Shown in pieces: positions 40,718 through 48,725 of a stretch of DNA of 64,000 bases. Under the pieces are notes generated by a model. It searched no databases and had not been told where the DNA came from. It worked only from the letters and a program-made list of their open reading frames with translations. The stretch comes from Ferrigenium straubiae (GTDB lineage Bacteria; Pseudomonadota; Gammaproteobacteria; Burkholderiales; Gallionellaceae). The number at the start of each line of letters is the position of its first letter. Position 1 is the stretch's first letter. The position numbers were made by a program, and so were the translations under genes. The stretch lies in the NCBI GenBank assembly GCA_019449655.1, contig JAHQXD010000002.1:665843-729842 (forward strand), written 5' to 3'.

Positions 40718-42256
40718 ATGAACCTCCTCAAAGCCCTCGCCACCGTCAGCAGCCTGACCCTGCTTTCGCGCATCCTCGCCTTCGTGCGCGACGTGCTGAT
40801 CGCGCGGGTGTTCGGCGCGGGGGCGGCGACCGATGCGTTCTTCGTCGCCTTCAAGCTGCCCAACCTGCTGCGCCGCCTGTTCGCCGAGGGCGCGTTCTCG
40901 CAGGCCTTCGTGCCGATCTTCGGCGAATACCGGAACCGGCGCGGGCACGACGAGACCAAGCTGCTCGTCGATCACGTCACCACGATGCTGGCGCTGATCC
41001 TGTTCGTGGTCACGCTGATCGGCATCGTCGCCGCACCCATCCTCGTCTACATCAGCGCGCCGGGTTTTGCGGCGGATGCGGGGAAGTTCGAGCTCACCGT
41101 GCGATTGCTGCAAATCACCTCGCCGTACATCTTCTTCATCTCGCTGGTCTCGGTCGCGGCGGGCATCCTCAACACCTACAACAAATTCTGGGTGCCGGCC
41201 TTCGCGCCCATCCTGCTCAACGTCTGCTTCATCGGCGGCGCGCTGTGGCTCGCGCCTTATTTCGATCCGCCGATCCTGGCACTGGCCTGGGCGGTGTTCG
41301 TCGCGGGCATCGTGCAACTCGTGTTCCAGTTGCCGTTCCTGAAGAAGATCGGAATGTTGCCGAGCATCCGCCTCAACCTCAAGGATGAAGGCATGTGGCG
41401 CGTCATCAAACAGATGGGGCCGGCGGTGTTCGGCGTGTCCATCGCGCAGATCAGCCTGATTATCAACACCATCTTCGCCTCGTTCCTCGTCGCGGGCAGC
41501 GTGTCCTGGCTGTATTACGCCGACCGGCTGATGGAATTTCCCAATGGCCTGCTCGGCGTGGCGCTCGGCACCATCCTGCTGCCCTCTTTATCCAAATGCC
41601 ACTCCAGCAACGACACGGTCGAATACTCGAGGCTGCTCGATTGGGGTCTGCGCCTGACCATCATGCTCACGCTGCCCGCCGCGCTGGCGCTAGGCATGAT
41701 CGCCGTGCCGCTCTTGGCGACCTTTTTCCAGCACGGCGTATTTTCCGCGCACGACGTGCTGATGACGCGCAACGCGCTGGTCGGCTACAGCATCGGGCTG
41801 GTCGGTATGATCCTGGTGAAAATTCTCGCCCCCGGTTTCTACGCGCGGCAGGACATCAGGACGCCGGTGAAGATCGGCATCGCCACGCTGGTCGCGACGC
41901 AACTGATGAACCTCGCCTTCATCGGCTGGCTGCAGCACGCCGGCCTCGCGCTCGCCATCGGGCTCGGCGCATGCTTTAACTCCGCGATCCTGTTCCACCT
42001 GTTGCGCAAGCGTGGCATCTACCGGCCCGAGCCGGGCTGGGCGAAATTCTTCGCCAAGGTGTGCGTCGCGCTGCTCGCGCTCGGCCTCGTGCTGTGGTTC
42101 GGCATGGGCGCAGAGCAAAGCTGGCTGACCCGCACCGGCTGGCCGCGCATCCTGCACCTGGCCGCGCTGGTCGCGGGTGGTGTGGCGGTGTATTTCGTGG
42201 TGCTCGCCGCGCTGGGGTTCCGCCCGAGGGATTTTTCCAAGCGGGCGGTGAGTTGA
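40718..42256 (+). CDS. murJ: Lipid II flippase MurJ
   Basis: 512-aa MVF/MviN membrane protein with about 14 helices, which moves lipid II across the inner membrane for peptidoglycan synthesis. [24 protein letters not shown] is the family N-terminus; [22 protein letters not shown] and [20 protein letters not shown] carry the conserved charged residues. Start chosen at MNLLKAL; the longer start lacks support. Confidence 0.97.
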   Translation: MNLLKALATVSSLTLLSRILAFVRDVLIARVFGAGAATDAFFVAFKLPNLLRRLFAEGAFSQAFVPIFGEYRNRRGHDETKLLVDHVTTMLALILFVVTLIGIVAAPILVYISAPGFAADAGKFELTVRLLQITSPYIFFISLVSVAAGILNTYNKFWVPAFAPILLNVCFIGGALWLAPYFDPPILALAWAVFVAGIVQLVFQLPFLKKIGMLPSIRLNLKDEGMWRVIKQMGPAVFGVSIAQISLIINTIFASFLVAGSVSWLYYADRLMEFPNGLLGVALGTILLPSLSKCHSSNDTVEYSRLLDWGLRLTIMLTLPAALALGMIAVPLLATFFQHGVFSAHDVLMTRNALVGYSIGLVGMILVKILAPGFYARQDIRTPVKIGIATLVATQLMNLAFIGWLQHAGLALAIGLGACFNSAILFHLLRKRGIYRPEPGWAKFFAKVCVALLALGLVLWFGMGAEQSWLTRTGWPRILHLAALVAGGVAVYFVVLAALGFRPRDFSKRAVS

Positions 42257-42328
42257 ACTGCCGCTTCTGCGGCTTGCCCTCGATTGTGGCGGGTAAAATA
42301 ATTTGAAGCCGATCCTTTATAATCGGAA

Positions 42329-43492
42329 ATGCGCAATTTCAAGGCCCAGATAATCGACTCTGGAGCTAGCCAGAACCCATTCCTCGCGATGGCTGAGGCT
42401 GGCGTTCAACCTGAAGAAATCAAGCAATTTGTCATCGACACATTGCTTCCATACTTTGAAAACCGCGATATCCTCGAAGAGTTTGCGATCGATGTATTAG
42501 CGCCGGAAGTTGTGAATATCTACAAGACAAAACAGAACCCAACCATCGAAGCTGGGTTTCACTTTGTGTTGCAACTTTATAGGCGCGCCAAGCTTTCTGA
42601 TGGAAATGCATCACTGAATGCTTGTGCAGACGCCGAAGGCGATATTTCAGCAGGCCTTGCCCACTATTGGAGTTGCATGTATCTGGAGCAAGAAAAAGCC
42701 GAGCTTGAAATTCACGAATTTGCCTTTGAATGCTTTAGGCTTATGGGTACGCTGATCGAAGCATGCATTCAGCCTTTCCTTCGCGATCTATTGCGCCAAG
42801 CAAGAATTGTTCGGGGAAAGAATCCCACCCTACCAACTAATATGTCACTAGGAAATCTGGTAGGAGAGCTGTTTGATACGCTCGGTTTTCCAGAATTGAT
42901 GGCCCCGTCTCCGTGGGGAATACGGCTTAACCAATGGCGAAACATTGCGCAGCATCACAGAACACGAGTTGAAGCTGACCGTATTGTTGGTACGTATGGG
43001 GAACATCCAAACGAACAAGAAGTGTCTCTGTCGCGCAGCGAGTTGATGGAGGCTCTCAGGGCCATTGCGGCAATTTTCAACGCTATTAAGCTAGCTCGAA
43101 CGATCTACTTCATTGACAACCTCCGGCAGTTGAAGCCGTTACTCCGTGAAACAAATCTTCGAGAGGATGCTCGCCTCCTATCCATTGTTACTGCGATCTC
43201 CTCGCAGGGCTTCCGTGTTTCGAACATTCACCTCTCGGATTCCGAAGCCACACTAGAACTAGTCGACCTGCAAAGTCCTTCGGAGCAGCGGGTCATACAT
43301 GCCAGTCAATTTCTTTTGCCCCTGTGGGCGGAAACAGAGCGCGCAAGCCTAAAGGTTGTATATAGCAATCAAGCTGGCGACTACGTTGTCGAGTTCGAAA
43401 CAACCGGCGAAGCATGCTCATTGCTGGACAGTGAAGAGGCTACCGTTGAGCAGTACCTTCAACAGGTTTCATTTAAGCGACGTCCCACATGA
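42329..43492 (+). CDS. Hypothetical protein with HEPN-type RNase motif
   Basis: 387-aa all-alpha protein of unknown family; no signal peptide or membrane segment. Its middle carries R204-N-I-A-Q-H209 in QWRNIAQHHRTRV, the RxxxxH motif (polar residue after R) of HEPN ribonucleases, preceded by helical sequence (NLVGELFDTLGFPELMAPSP). The C-terminal third (about 285-387) seems beta-rich. Base composition and codon use are more AT-rich than in murJ next to it. Found beside a higBA toxin-antitoxin pair, so a toxin or phage-defence RNase is a reasonable guess, not shown. Confidence 0.6.
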   Translation: MRNFKAQIIDSGASQNPFLAMAEAGVQPEEIKQFVIDTLLPYFENRDILEEFAIDVLAPEVVNIYKTKQNPTIEAGFHFVLQLYRRAKLSDGNASLNACADAEGDISAGLAHYWSCMYLEQEKAELEIHEFAFECFRLMGTLIEACIQPFLRDLLRQARIVRGKNPTLPTNMSLGNLVGELFDTLGFPELMAPSPWGIRLNQWRNIAQHHRTRVEADRIVGTYGEHPNEQEVSLSRSELMEALRAIAAIFNAIKLARTIYFIDNLRQLKPLLRETNLREDARLLSIVTAISSQGFRVSNIHLSDSEATLELVDLQSPSEQRVIHASQFLLPLWAETERASLKVVYSNQAGDYVVEFETTGEACSLLDSEEATVEQYLQQVSFKRRPT

Positions 43493-43553
43493 TAGAGCTG
43501 TTCAAGAATTAAAGGGGTTAGCTCAGCTTCACCTTTTATCTAGCCGCTCAGCG

Positions 43554-43742
43554 CTAGATGCGTTCCACCAGTTTCTCTACCTGCTGGGCGGTGGCGTCCC
43601 ATATCCCCGTCGGCCCGGCCTTTATGATCTCATCCCCCTGCCAGTTTTCGAGATGCTTAAGCATGGTTTCCTCGACCCAACCGGCGAACTTGTCGCGTTC
43701 CTCCTTCAGTTTTTTCAGTTGCGTGCTGGCTACAAAGGCAGC
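43554..43742 (-). pseudogene. C-terminal fragment of a coiled-coil protein gene
   Basis: Reads KEERDKFAGWVEETMLKHL and GPTGIWDATAQQVEKLVERI, then stop. 35 of 54 residues match the C-terminus of the intact 102-aa protein at 45.6-45.9 kb. It has no start codon of its own: it follows directly, in the same frame, the stop codon of higA. A truncated second copy left by a deletion or recombination. Confidence 0.75.
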
Positions 43743-44117
43743 CTATGCTGCTTGCCGCAATTCGTAATCCGCAATCAACACATCGGCGGGCAAGTCCAAG
43801 CCTTCGGACAGCCGCCGGATCATGGCAAGGGTGAGCGGGCGGGTGCGGTTTAATACCTCGGCCACGCGGCCACGGGTGCCGATGTAGGGCTCCAAATCCT
43901 TGCGCGTCAGGCCGCGCGTTTCTATCACGTAGTTCAAAAAATCGATGGGGTCGGGTGCGGGGATGGGGTGATGCCTGGCTTCGTATTTCTCCACCAGCAT
44001 TGCCAGTACTTCGACTTTGTCCGCTTGCGGTGTGCCCTCCGGCGCATCGAACAGCACTTCGATTTCGCGCAGGGCTGCCTTGTATTCGGTTCTGGTTTTG
44101 ATCGGTTTAAGTTCCAT
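43743..44117 (-). CDS. higA: HigA-type antitoxin (XRE HTH)
   Basis: 124-aa antitoxin. N-terminal part MELKPIKTRTEYKAALREIE and DKVEVLAMLVEKYEARHHPI is HigA-like; the HTH lies at about 60-115 (LNYVIETRGLTRKDLEPYIGTRGRVAEVLN). Follows higB by 2 nt in the usual toxin-first order; represses its own promoter in known systems. Confidence 0.92.
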   Translation of the reverse strand: MELKPIKTRTEYKAALREIEVLFDAPEGTPQADKVEVLAMLVEKYEARHHPIPAPDPIDFLNYVIETRGLTRKDLEPYIGTRGRVAEVLNRTRPLTLAMIRRLSEGLDLPADVLIADYELRQAA

Positions 44118-44119
44118 TT

Positions 44120-44413
44120 CTATACCCTTTCCGCGTTGATCGCGTCGTATTCGGCGTGGGTTCCAACGAAGCGTATGTACATCATGCGCCGGTTGTAATG
44201 CACGGCAACTACCAGGCGAAAATCATTGCCCTTGATGTTGAACACCACGCGGTTGCTTCCCACGAAACTGGCATTGCGGTGCGCCGCCTTGATTGCCGCC
44301 GGGTTTTTCCAGTCTGCCCGGCTGGCGTCGACAAACCACGCGCGCAGCGGCGTTTCCGCTTGCGGATGCTTGTTCCAGAATTCACGCAGGGTGCTCACGG
44401 CTATTACTCGCAT
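44120..44413 (-). CDS. higB: HigB-type mRNA interferase toxin
   Basis: 97-aa toxin of the HigB family, cleaving mRNA on ribosomes. STLREFWNKHPQAETPLRAW, VVFNIKGNDFRLVVAVHYNR and MYIRFVGTHAEYD contain the conserved basic and His residues of the RelE-like fold. Length fits the family (about 100 aa). Upstream 200 bp holds no gene and probably the operator, not resolved. Confidence 0.92.
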   Translation of the reverse strand: MRVIAVSTLREFWNKHPQAETPLRAWFVDASRADWKNPAAIKAAHRNASFVGSNRVVFNIKGNDFRLVVAVHYNRRMMYIRFVGTHAEYDAINAERV

Positions 44414-44612
44414 GATGCCACTCTAGCATGCTCCCATTGTGGGTGCAATGATGCCGAGGCTATCGGGCGGTTGGCGGATGTCCGCGGATAAAAGCCTGTT
44501 ATGTGCTGTGTGAGGATGAGGCGTTGCCATGAGCCTGGCAGGGCGCAACAAGCAACGCGCATGGCTTGGGCATCAATCAACCCATGTGGCGCAATACGCT
44601 TCCGCTATGGTG

Positions 44613-45020
44613 CTAGCGCTTTTCCGCGCGCAGCAGCGCATGCACGATCTCGCACACCATGGCCTTGTGTTTTGGCGTCAGGCGCTGGAAATCTTCCGGC
44701 AGGGAGGCGATGGCTTCTTCACCATAGGTGGCCCGCTCCTCCTCTACCTTGAATGTGGTCATATTCTTTTCGCCTTCTCCGTAGTGCAGCCAGTGGGGCG
44801 AGGCCTTCAGCCATTTTGCGAGGGCGCGGATTTTGTCCCCTGCGGGAATCGCCTCCCCGTTGAGCCACTTGCGCACGGCCTGGGCCGTGACCGGCTTGCC
44901 CAGATAACGCCGGTTGAATTCGTAAGCCACATGCGTGGGGCTGGCCGTGCCGATCCCAGCATCGTTCAGCAGGCGCGTCAGCCGCTTGCCGAAGGATTCT
45001 TTTTCGTTCATCAAAGTCAT
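44613..45020 (-). CDS. Phage-repressor-like XRE regulator
   Basis: 135-aa regulator. HTH region THVAYEFNRRYLGKPVTAQAVRKWLNGEAIP (about 29-60), then KIRALAKWLKASPHWLHYG, typical of short repressor-like proteins found in prophages and islands. C-terminal helix-rich part. No peptidase domain. An imperfect inverted repeat in front of its start is a candidate operator. Weak ribosome binding site; the second in-frame ATG is possible. Confidence 0.85.
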   Translation of the reverse strand: MTLMNEKESFGKRLTRLLNDAGIGTASPTHVAYEFNRRYLGKPVTAQAVRKWLNGEAIPAGDKIRALAKWLKASPHWLHYGEGEKNMTTFKVEEERATYGEEAIASLPEDFQRLTPKHKAMVCEIVHALLRAEKR

Positions 45021-45042
45021 GTTTCAAAGCTATCACTTGGCA

Positions 45043-45077
45043 GGTAACTACCGGTTGCTTTGTGTGGTAACTGGTAG
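45043..45077. promoter_or_regulatory. Candidate operator of the XRE regulator
   Basis: CTACCGGTT (45048-45056) and AACTGGTAG (45069-45077) are inverted with one mismatch; GGTAACTAC and GGTAACTGG also give direct repeats spaced 23 bp. Lies 23-57 bp upstream of the regulator start, in the gap shared with the divergent STAS gene. Confidence 0.45.
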
Positions 45078-45207
45078 TAGATTGCGTGGGTGATCGGGCG
45101 TAATGGGTATTCACCGTGGACATTTGCTTTCCGCAGAATGAAGTGCATCGCATTTTCCGGCTAACTGGGACGCCGCTCGGAAAGGGCGGGTTTTCATGGA
45201 GCGCAAA

Positions 45208-45546
45208 ATGGGCAGGCATGCATTCAAACTTTCGATAGAAGGCGACATGACGATTCCCCTGGTGGAGGAACTGGAGGAGGCGATCCTGCCTGTCATCGGG
45301 AAGTGCCGGCAAATCGAGATCGATCTCTCGCAAGTCTCGGAAATCGATCGGGCAGGGCTGTTGCTGATGGTGGTCCTCAAACTGGAAGCATTTACGCAAA
45401 ATGTAGGTTTGTATTTTACTGGGCATAGCGAGCCTGTCATGGAAATGCTTGATTTGTGCGATTTGGGGAGGTTGCTCGATGCGCCTGCCGTGGCGGGGTT
45501 TGCCAGGCGTGGATTGATGTCTCACCGAATGGGCAGTGCGCGTTGA
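45208..45546 (+). CDS. STAS domain protein lacking the phosphorylatable serine
   Basis: 112-aa single STAS domain (anti-sigma antagonist type): MTIPLVEELEEAILPVIG, IEIDLSQVSEIDRAGLLLM. The usual D-S-S/T-G phosphorylation site reads D-R-A-G, so regulation by Ser phosphorylation is not expected. GGAG lies 6 nt before the ATG used; another ATG four codons upstream is possible. Could be a partner of a chemotaxis or lipid-transport complex (MlaB-like), unknown. Confidence 0.75.
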   Translation: MGRHAFKLSIEGDMTIPLVEELEEAILPVIGKCRQIEIDLSQVSEIDRAGLLLMVVLKLEAFTQNVGLYFTGHSEPVMEMLDLCDLGRLLDAPAVAGFARRGLMSHRMGSAR

Positions 45547-45586
45547 CCTCGCGATCGTCGCACGCGAAGAGATTCAGGGAACCTTC

Positions 45587-45895
45587 TCAGCGCTCGATGC
45601 GCTCCACCAGCCTTTCCACCTGCTGGGCGACGGCGTCCCAGATGCCCATCGGCCCTGCGCTGCTGATGCTGTCCTCACGCCAGTTTTCGAGCGGTCTCTT
45701 GCGGGTTTCATCGAGCCAGGCGGCGAGCCGGTCGCGCTCCTCCATCAGTTTCTCCAGTTCCGCGCTGATGTCGGCCTCTCCGGGAGTGTGATTCAGCCTC
45801 TTCTCGGCCTGGGCCAGCAGCTCATCGACATGCCGCAGGCGCAGGTCGTATTCGCTGATGCGTTGCTCCGCCAGCAAGCGGTAGATGTCTCTCAT
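45587..45895 (-). CDS. Hypothetical coiled-coil protein (intact paralogue of the 43.6-kb fragment)
   Basis: 102-aa helical, charged protein: MRDIYRLLAEQRISEYDLRL, a coiled coil around ELEKLMEERDRLAAWLDET, then GPMGIWDAVAQQVERLVERI. GGAGG 7 nt before the ATG used. Family not known to me. Its C-terminus is repeated as a relic next to higA. Confidence 0.7.
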   Translation of the reverse strand: MRDIYRLLAEQRISEYDLRLRHVDELLAQAEKRLNHTPGEADISAELEKLMEERDRLAAWLDETRKRPLENWREDSISSAGPMGIWDAVAQQVERLVERIER

Positions 45896-45976
45896 TTGCG
45901 CCTCCGGTATCGGTGTGTCCGGAAGCATTATTTGTGCGGGGCCATCCCGCACAATGGGGGGGAAGTATGCAGTGGG

Positions 45977-46717
45977 CTACTTGTCGTTCAGCAACCCCTG
46001 CATCGCCGCGACCGGTTTGACCTGCGGGAAATACACCTGCTTATAGAAGTTGCCGAGGTTGCTCGACCACGGCATGCCGTCGCTGCGCCCGATCTGTTTC
46101 CAGTAGTCCATGAGGGCGGTGTCGTAGGCGTCGATGGCGGCCGGGTAGCCGGAGGCGTCGTAGTGCTCGTCGTGGCGGAAGGTCTTGATGTCCATGCGTG
46201 GCTTCGGTAGCACGTCATCCCTGATATGGCCGATGCACAGGCCGACCAGCGGGAAGGTGAGCGGCGGCAGGCCGAGCAGGTCTATTATGCCATGCGGGTT
46301 GCGGCGGATGCCGCCGATCGGGACGATGCCGAGGCCGAGCGATTCGGCGGCGGTGATCAACGTGCCGAGGACGATGCCCGCATCAGTCGCGGCGACGCCG
46401 AAGCCTTCCATACTTTCGTGGATGATCTGCGCCTGTCCCGCCTTGCGCGTACCGAGGTCGGTCTTGTGGAAGTCGATCGCGATGACGATGAACACCGGCG
46501 CCTGCGCGATCCACGGCTGTCCGCCGGCAAGTTCGGCGATGCGCGCGCGCTTTTCCGCGTCGCGCACCACGACCAGCGAAATCTCCTGCGCGTTCATCGA
46601 GGTCGGTGCGCGGTGTGCGGCGGCGACGATTTCATTGAGCATTTCATCGCTGACCGGGTCGGGTCTATAGCTGCGGATGCTGCGGTGGGATTGCTGGATG
46701 CGCAGGGTCTCGTTCAT
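45977..46717 (-). CDS. NfsA/Frp-type nitroreductase
   Basis: 246-aa FMN-dependent oxidoreductase. HRSIRSYRPDPVSDEMLNEI, APTSMNAQEISLVVVRD, then AAESLGLGIVPIGGIR are typical of NADPH nitroreductases; the C-terminal segment DYWKQIGRSDG onward resembles NfsA. Physiological substrate unknown (quinones, nitroaromatics, flavins). Confidence 0.92.
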   Translation of the reverse strand: MNETLRIQQSHRSIRSYRPDPVSDEMLNEIVAAAHRAPTSMNAQEISLVVVRDAEKRARIAELAGGQPWIAQAPVFIVIAIDFHKTDLGTRKAGQAQIIHESMEGFGVAATDAGIVLGTLITAAESLGLGIVPIGGIRRNPHGIIDLLGLPPLTFPLVGLCIGHIRDDVLPKPRMDIKTFRHDEHYDASGYPAAIDAYDTALMDYWKQIGRSDGMPWSSNLGNFYKQVYFPQVKPVAAMQGLLNDK

Positions 46718-46770
46718 GGTTTTCTCCTGATTTTCATGGTGGATGCCGCTCTTGATGATGGAAATATATC

Positions 46771-46849
46771 CCCGTAGGAGCGCAGCTTGCTGCGCGAAAA
46801 TTCACTTGTCACAGAGTACGATCGCCCGATGAATCGGGCTCCTACGGGG
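46771..46849. repeat. Palindromic repeat GTAGGAGCGC family, copy 1
   Basis: Ends CCCGTAGGAGC and GCTCCTACGGG are inverted over 79 bp, with two internal hairpins (GCGCAGCTTGCTGCGC and GCCCGATGAATCGGGC). The same GTAGGAGC... hairpin type recurs at 61.12 kb. Confidence 0.8.
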
Positions 46850-46869
46850 CAACGGAACATGATTTCACG

Positions 46870-47796
46870 TTAAGGGTTGACGTGCATGGCCTTCGCCACC
46901 GCCTCGTGGGTCAGGTGCGGGGCGAACAGCTCGATAAAGTCGTAGGTATAGCCGCGCAGGTATTCGTTCTTGCGGATCGCGATGCGCGTGGTGTTGGGCT
47001 TGAACAGGTGCTTGGCGCCGATCATGCGCAGGTGCCGGTCGCGCTCCGGGACGAAGGCGATCTCGGCGAGGATGCCGATACCCAGCCCGAGTTCCACGTA
47101 GGTTTTGATCACGTCGGCGTCGATGGCGGTGAGCGCGATGTTCGGCGTTATGTTCGCCTTCTCGAAGGCCTCGTTGATCTTGCCGCGTCCGCTGAAGGCG
47201 AAGTCGTAGGTGACGATGGGGTATTGCGCGATTTTCGCCAGCGTCAGCCGCTTCTCTTCCAGCAGCGGATGCCTGGGCGGCACGACCACGCAGTGGTGCC
47301 ATTCGTAGCACGGCAATGTAACGAGGTCGTCATACAGCGACAGGCTTTCGGTGGCGATCGCGACATCGGCCTCGCCGTTCAGCACCTGCTCGGCGATCTG
47401 CGTCGGGTTGCCCTGATGCAGGCCGAGCTTCACTTTCGGGTAGCGTTTGATGAATTGCTTGACCACGGGCGGCAGGATGTAGCGCGCCTGGGTGTGCGTG
47501 GTGGCGATAGTCAGGTGGCCGCTGTCCTGCGCGTGGAATTCCTGCCCGACCTGGCGGAGGTTTTCCGCGTCGTGCAGCATGCGCCGGGCGATGTCGAGGA
47601 TGGCCTGGCCGGGCTCGGTGATCGCGACGACGCGCTTGCCGTTGCGCACGAAGATGTCGATACCCAGCTCCTGCTCCAGTTGCCTGATCTGCTTGCTGAT
47701 GTTGGGCTGTGAGGTGTACAGCACATCGGCGGCATCGGAAATCTTCAGGCCGCGCCGCACGATCTCGTTGAAGTAGCGCAGTTGCTGTAAATTCAT
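46870..47796 (-). CDS. cysB: CysB-like LysR regulator
   Basis: 308-aa LysR-type activator. N-terminal HTH MNLQQLRYFNEIVRRGLKIS, ADVLYTSQPNISKQIRQLEQ matches CysB/Cbl strongly; effector domain follows (ATTHTQARYILPPVVKQFIK). CysB activates sulfate assimilation genes with N-acetylserine as inducer in E. coli. Divergent from the TauE-cysI-cysH-cysD-cysN genes across 107 bp, where its sites are expected. Confidence 0.95.
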   Translation of the reverse strand: MNLQQLRYFNEIVRRGLKISDAADVLYTSQPNISKQIRQLEQELGIDIFVRNGKRVVAITEPGQAILDIARRMLHDAENLRQVGQEFHAQDSGHLTIATTHTQARYILPPVVKQFIKRYPKVKLGLHQGNPTQIAEQVLNGEADVAIATESLSLYDDLVTLPCYEWHHCVVVPPRHPLLEEKRLTLAKIAQYPIVTYDFAFSGRGKINEAFEKANITPNIALTAIDADVIKTYVELGLGIGILAEIAFVPERDRHLRMIGAKHLFKPNTTRIAIRKNEYLRGYTYDFIELFAPHLTHEAVAKAMHVNP

Positions 47797-47903
47797 GGCG
47801 GCGTTCCTATATAACCAATAGTTATGTAATGTTAACAGAAAACCATTTGGGAATATAATCCCGCGTGGCTAGAATGCGCTCCTGAATTTTACGGGTGGTT
47901 TGC
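47797..47903. promoter_or_regulatory. Shared control region between cysB and tauE
   Basis: 107-bp AT-richer gap between divergent genes, with AATAGTTATGTAATGTTAACAG-type sequence and a TATAAT at 47858-47863 oriented toward the plus strand. CysB sites are degenerate and I cannot place one exactly. Confidence 0.5.
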
Positions 47904-48686
47904 ATGGACTGGATGTACACACTGTCAGGCTTTCTGGTCGGGCTGATCGTCGGCATCACCGGCGTGGGCGGCGGGTCGCTGATGACGCCGCTGCTGGTGC
48001 TGTTCTTCGGCGTGTCGCCGGCCACGGCGGTGGGGACGGACCTGCTGTATGCCTCGCTGACCAAGACGGTGGGCGGCTGGGTGCACGGGCGGCGCGGCAC
48101 GGTGGACTGGAAGGTGTTCGGCCTGCTCGCGATGGGCAGCCTGCCGGCCGCCGTGATCACGATCGCGCTGCTGAAGTACCTCGCGCTGGACGAAAAATCC
48201 CTGCGCAGCTTGGTGACCGGCGTGCTGAGCGTGGCGCTGCTGGCGACTGCGGCGGCGTTGCTGCTGAAGGATCAGATCAAGAAGCTCGCGCGGCGCAGGG
48301 ACGGCACGGTGTACGAGCTGCACCACCGCTACCTGCCGGCCGCGACGATCGCGACCGGCGCAGTTGTCGGCGCGCTGGTGACGGTCTCCTCCATCGGCGC
48401 GGGCGTGCTGGGCACGGTCGCCCTGCTGTTCCTCTATCCGCGCATGCCGGCGGTGAAGGTGGTGGGCACGGACATCGTCCATGCCGTGCCGCTGACCGCG
48501 CTGGCCGGGATGGGGCACATGGCGCTGGGCACGGTGGACCTGGTGCTGCTGGGCAGCCTGCTGCTGGGCTCGCTGCCCGGCATCTGGATCGGCAGCCACC
48601 TGAGCGCGAAGGTTCCGGAGCATGTGCTGCGCCCGGTGCTGGCGAGTATGCTTTTAATCATTGGCATCAAGATGGTGATGTACTAA
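47904..48686 (+). CDS. TauE/SafE family sulfite/sulfonate exporter
   Basis: 260-aa membrane protein with about 8 helices; GFLVGLIVGITGVGGGSLMTPLLVL and VTVSSIGAGVLGTVAL are the two conserved glycine-rich motifs of TauE repeats. ATG 47904 used; a GTG nine bases earlier is possible. First gene in the cys run, so it may move sulfite, sulfate or another sulfur anion (CysZ-like role is inference). Confidence 0.9.
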   Translation: MDWMYTLSGFLVGLIVGITGVGGGSLMTPLLVLFFGVSPATAVGTDLLYASLTKTVGGWVHGRRGTVDWKVFGLLAMGSLPAAVITIALLKYLALDEKSLRSLVTGVLSVALLATAAALLLKDQIKKLARRRDGTVYELHHRYLPAATIATGAVVGALVTVSSIGAGVLGTVALLFLYPRMPAVKVVGTDIVHAVPLTALAGMGHMALGTVDLVLLGSLLLGSLPGIWIGSHLSAKVPEHVLRPVLASMLLIIGIKMVMY

Positions 48687-48725
48687 TTAATTTCTATCGC
48701 CATGTATAACTTTAAGGAAATTTCG

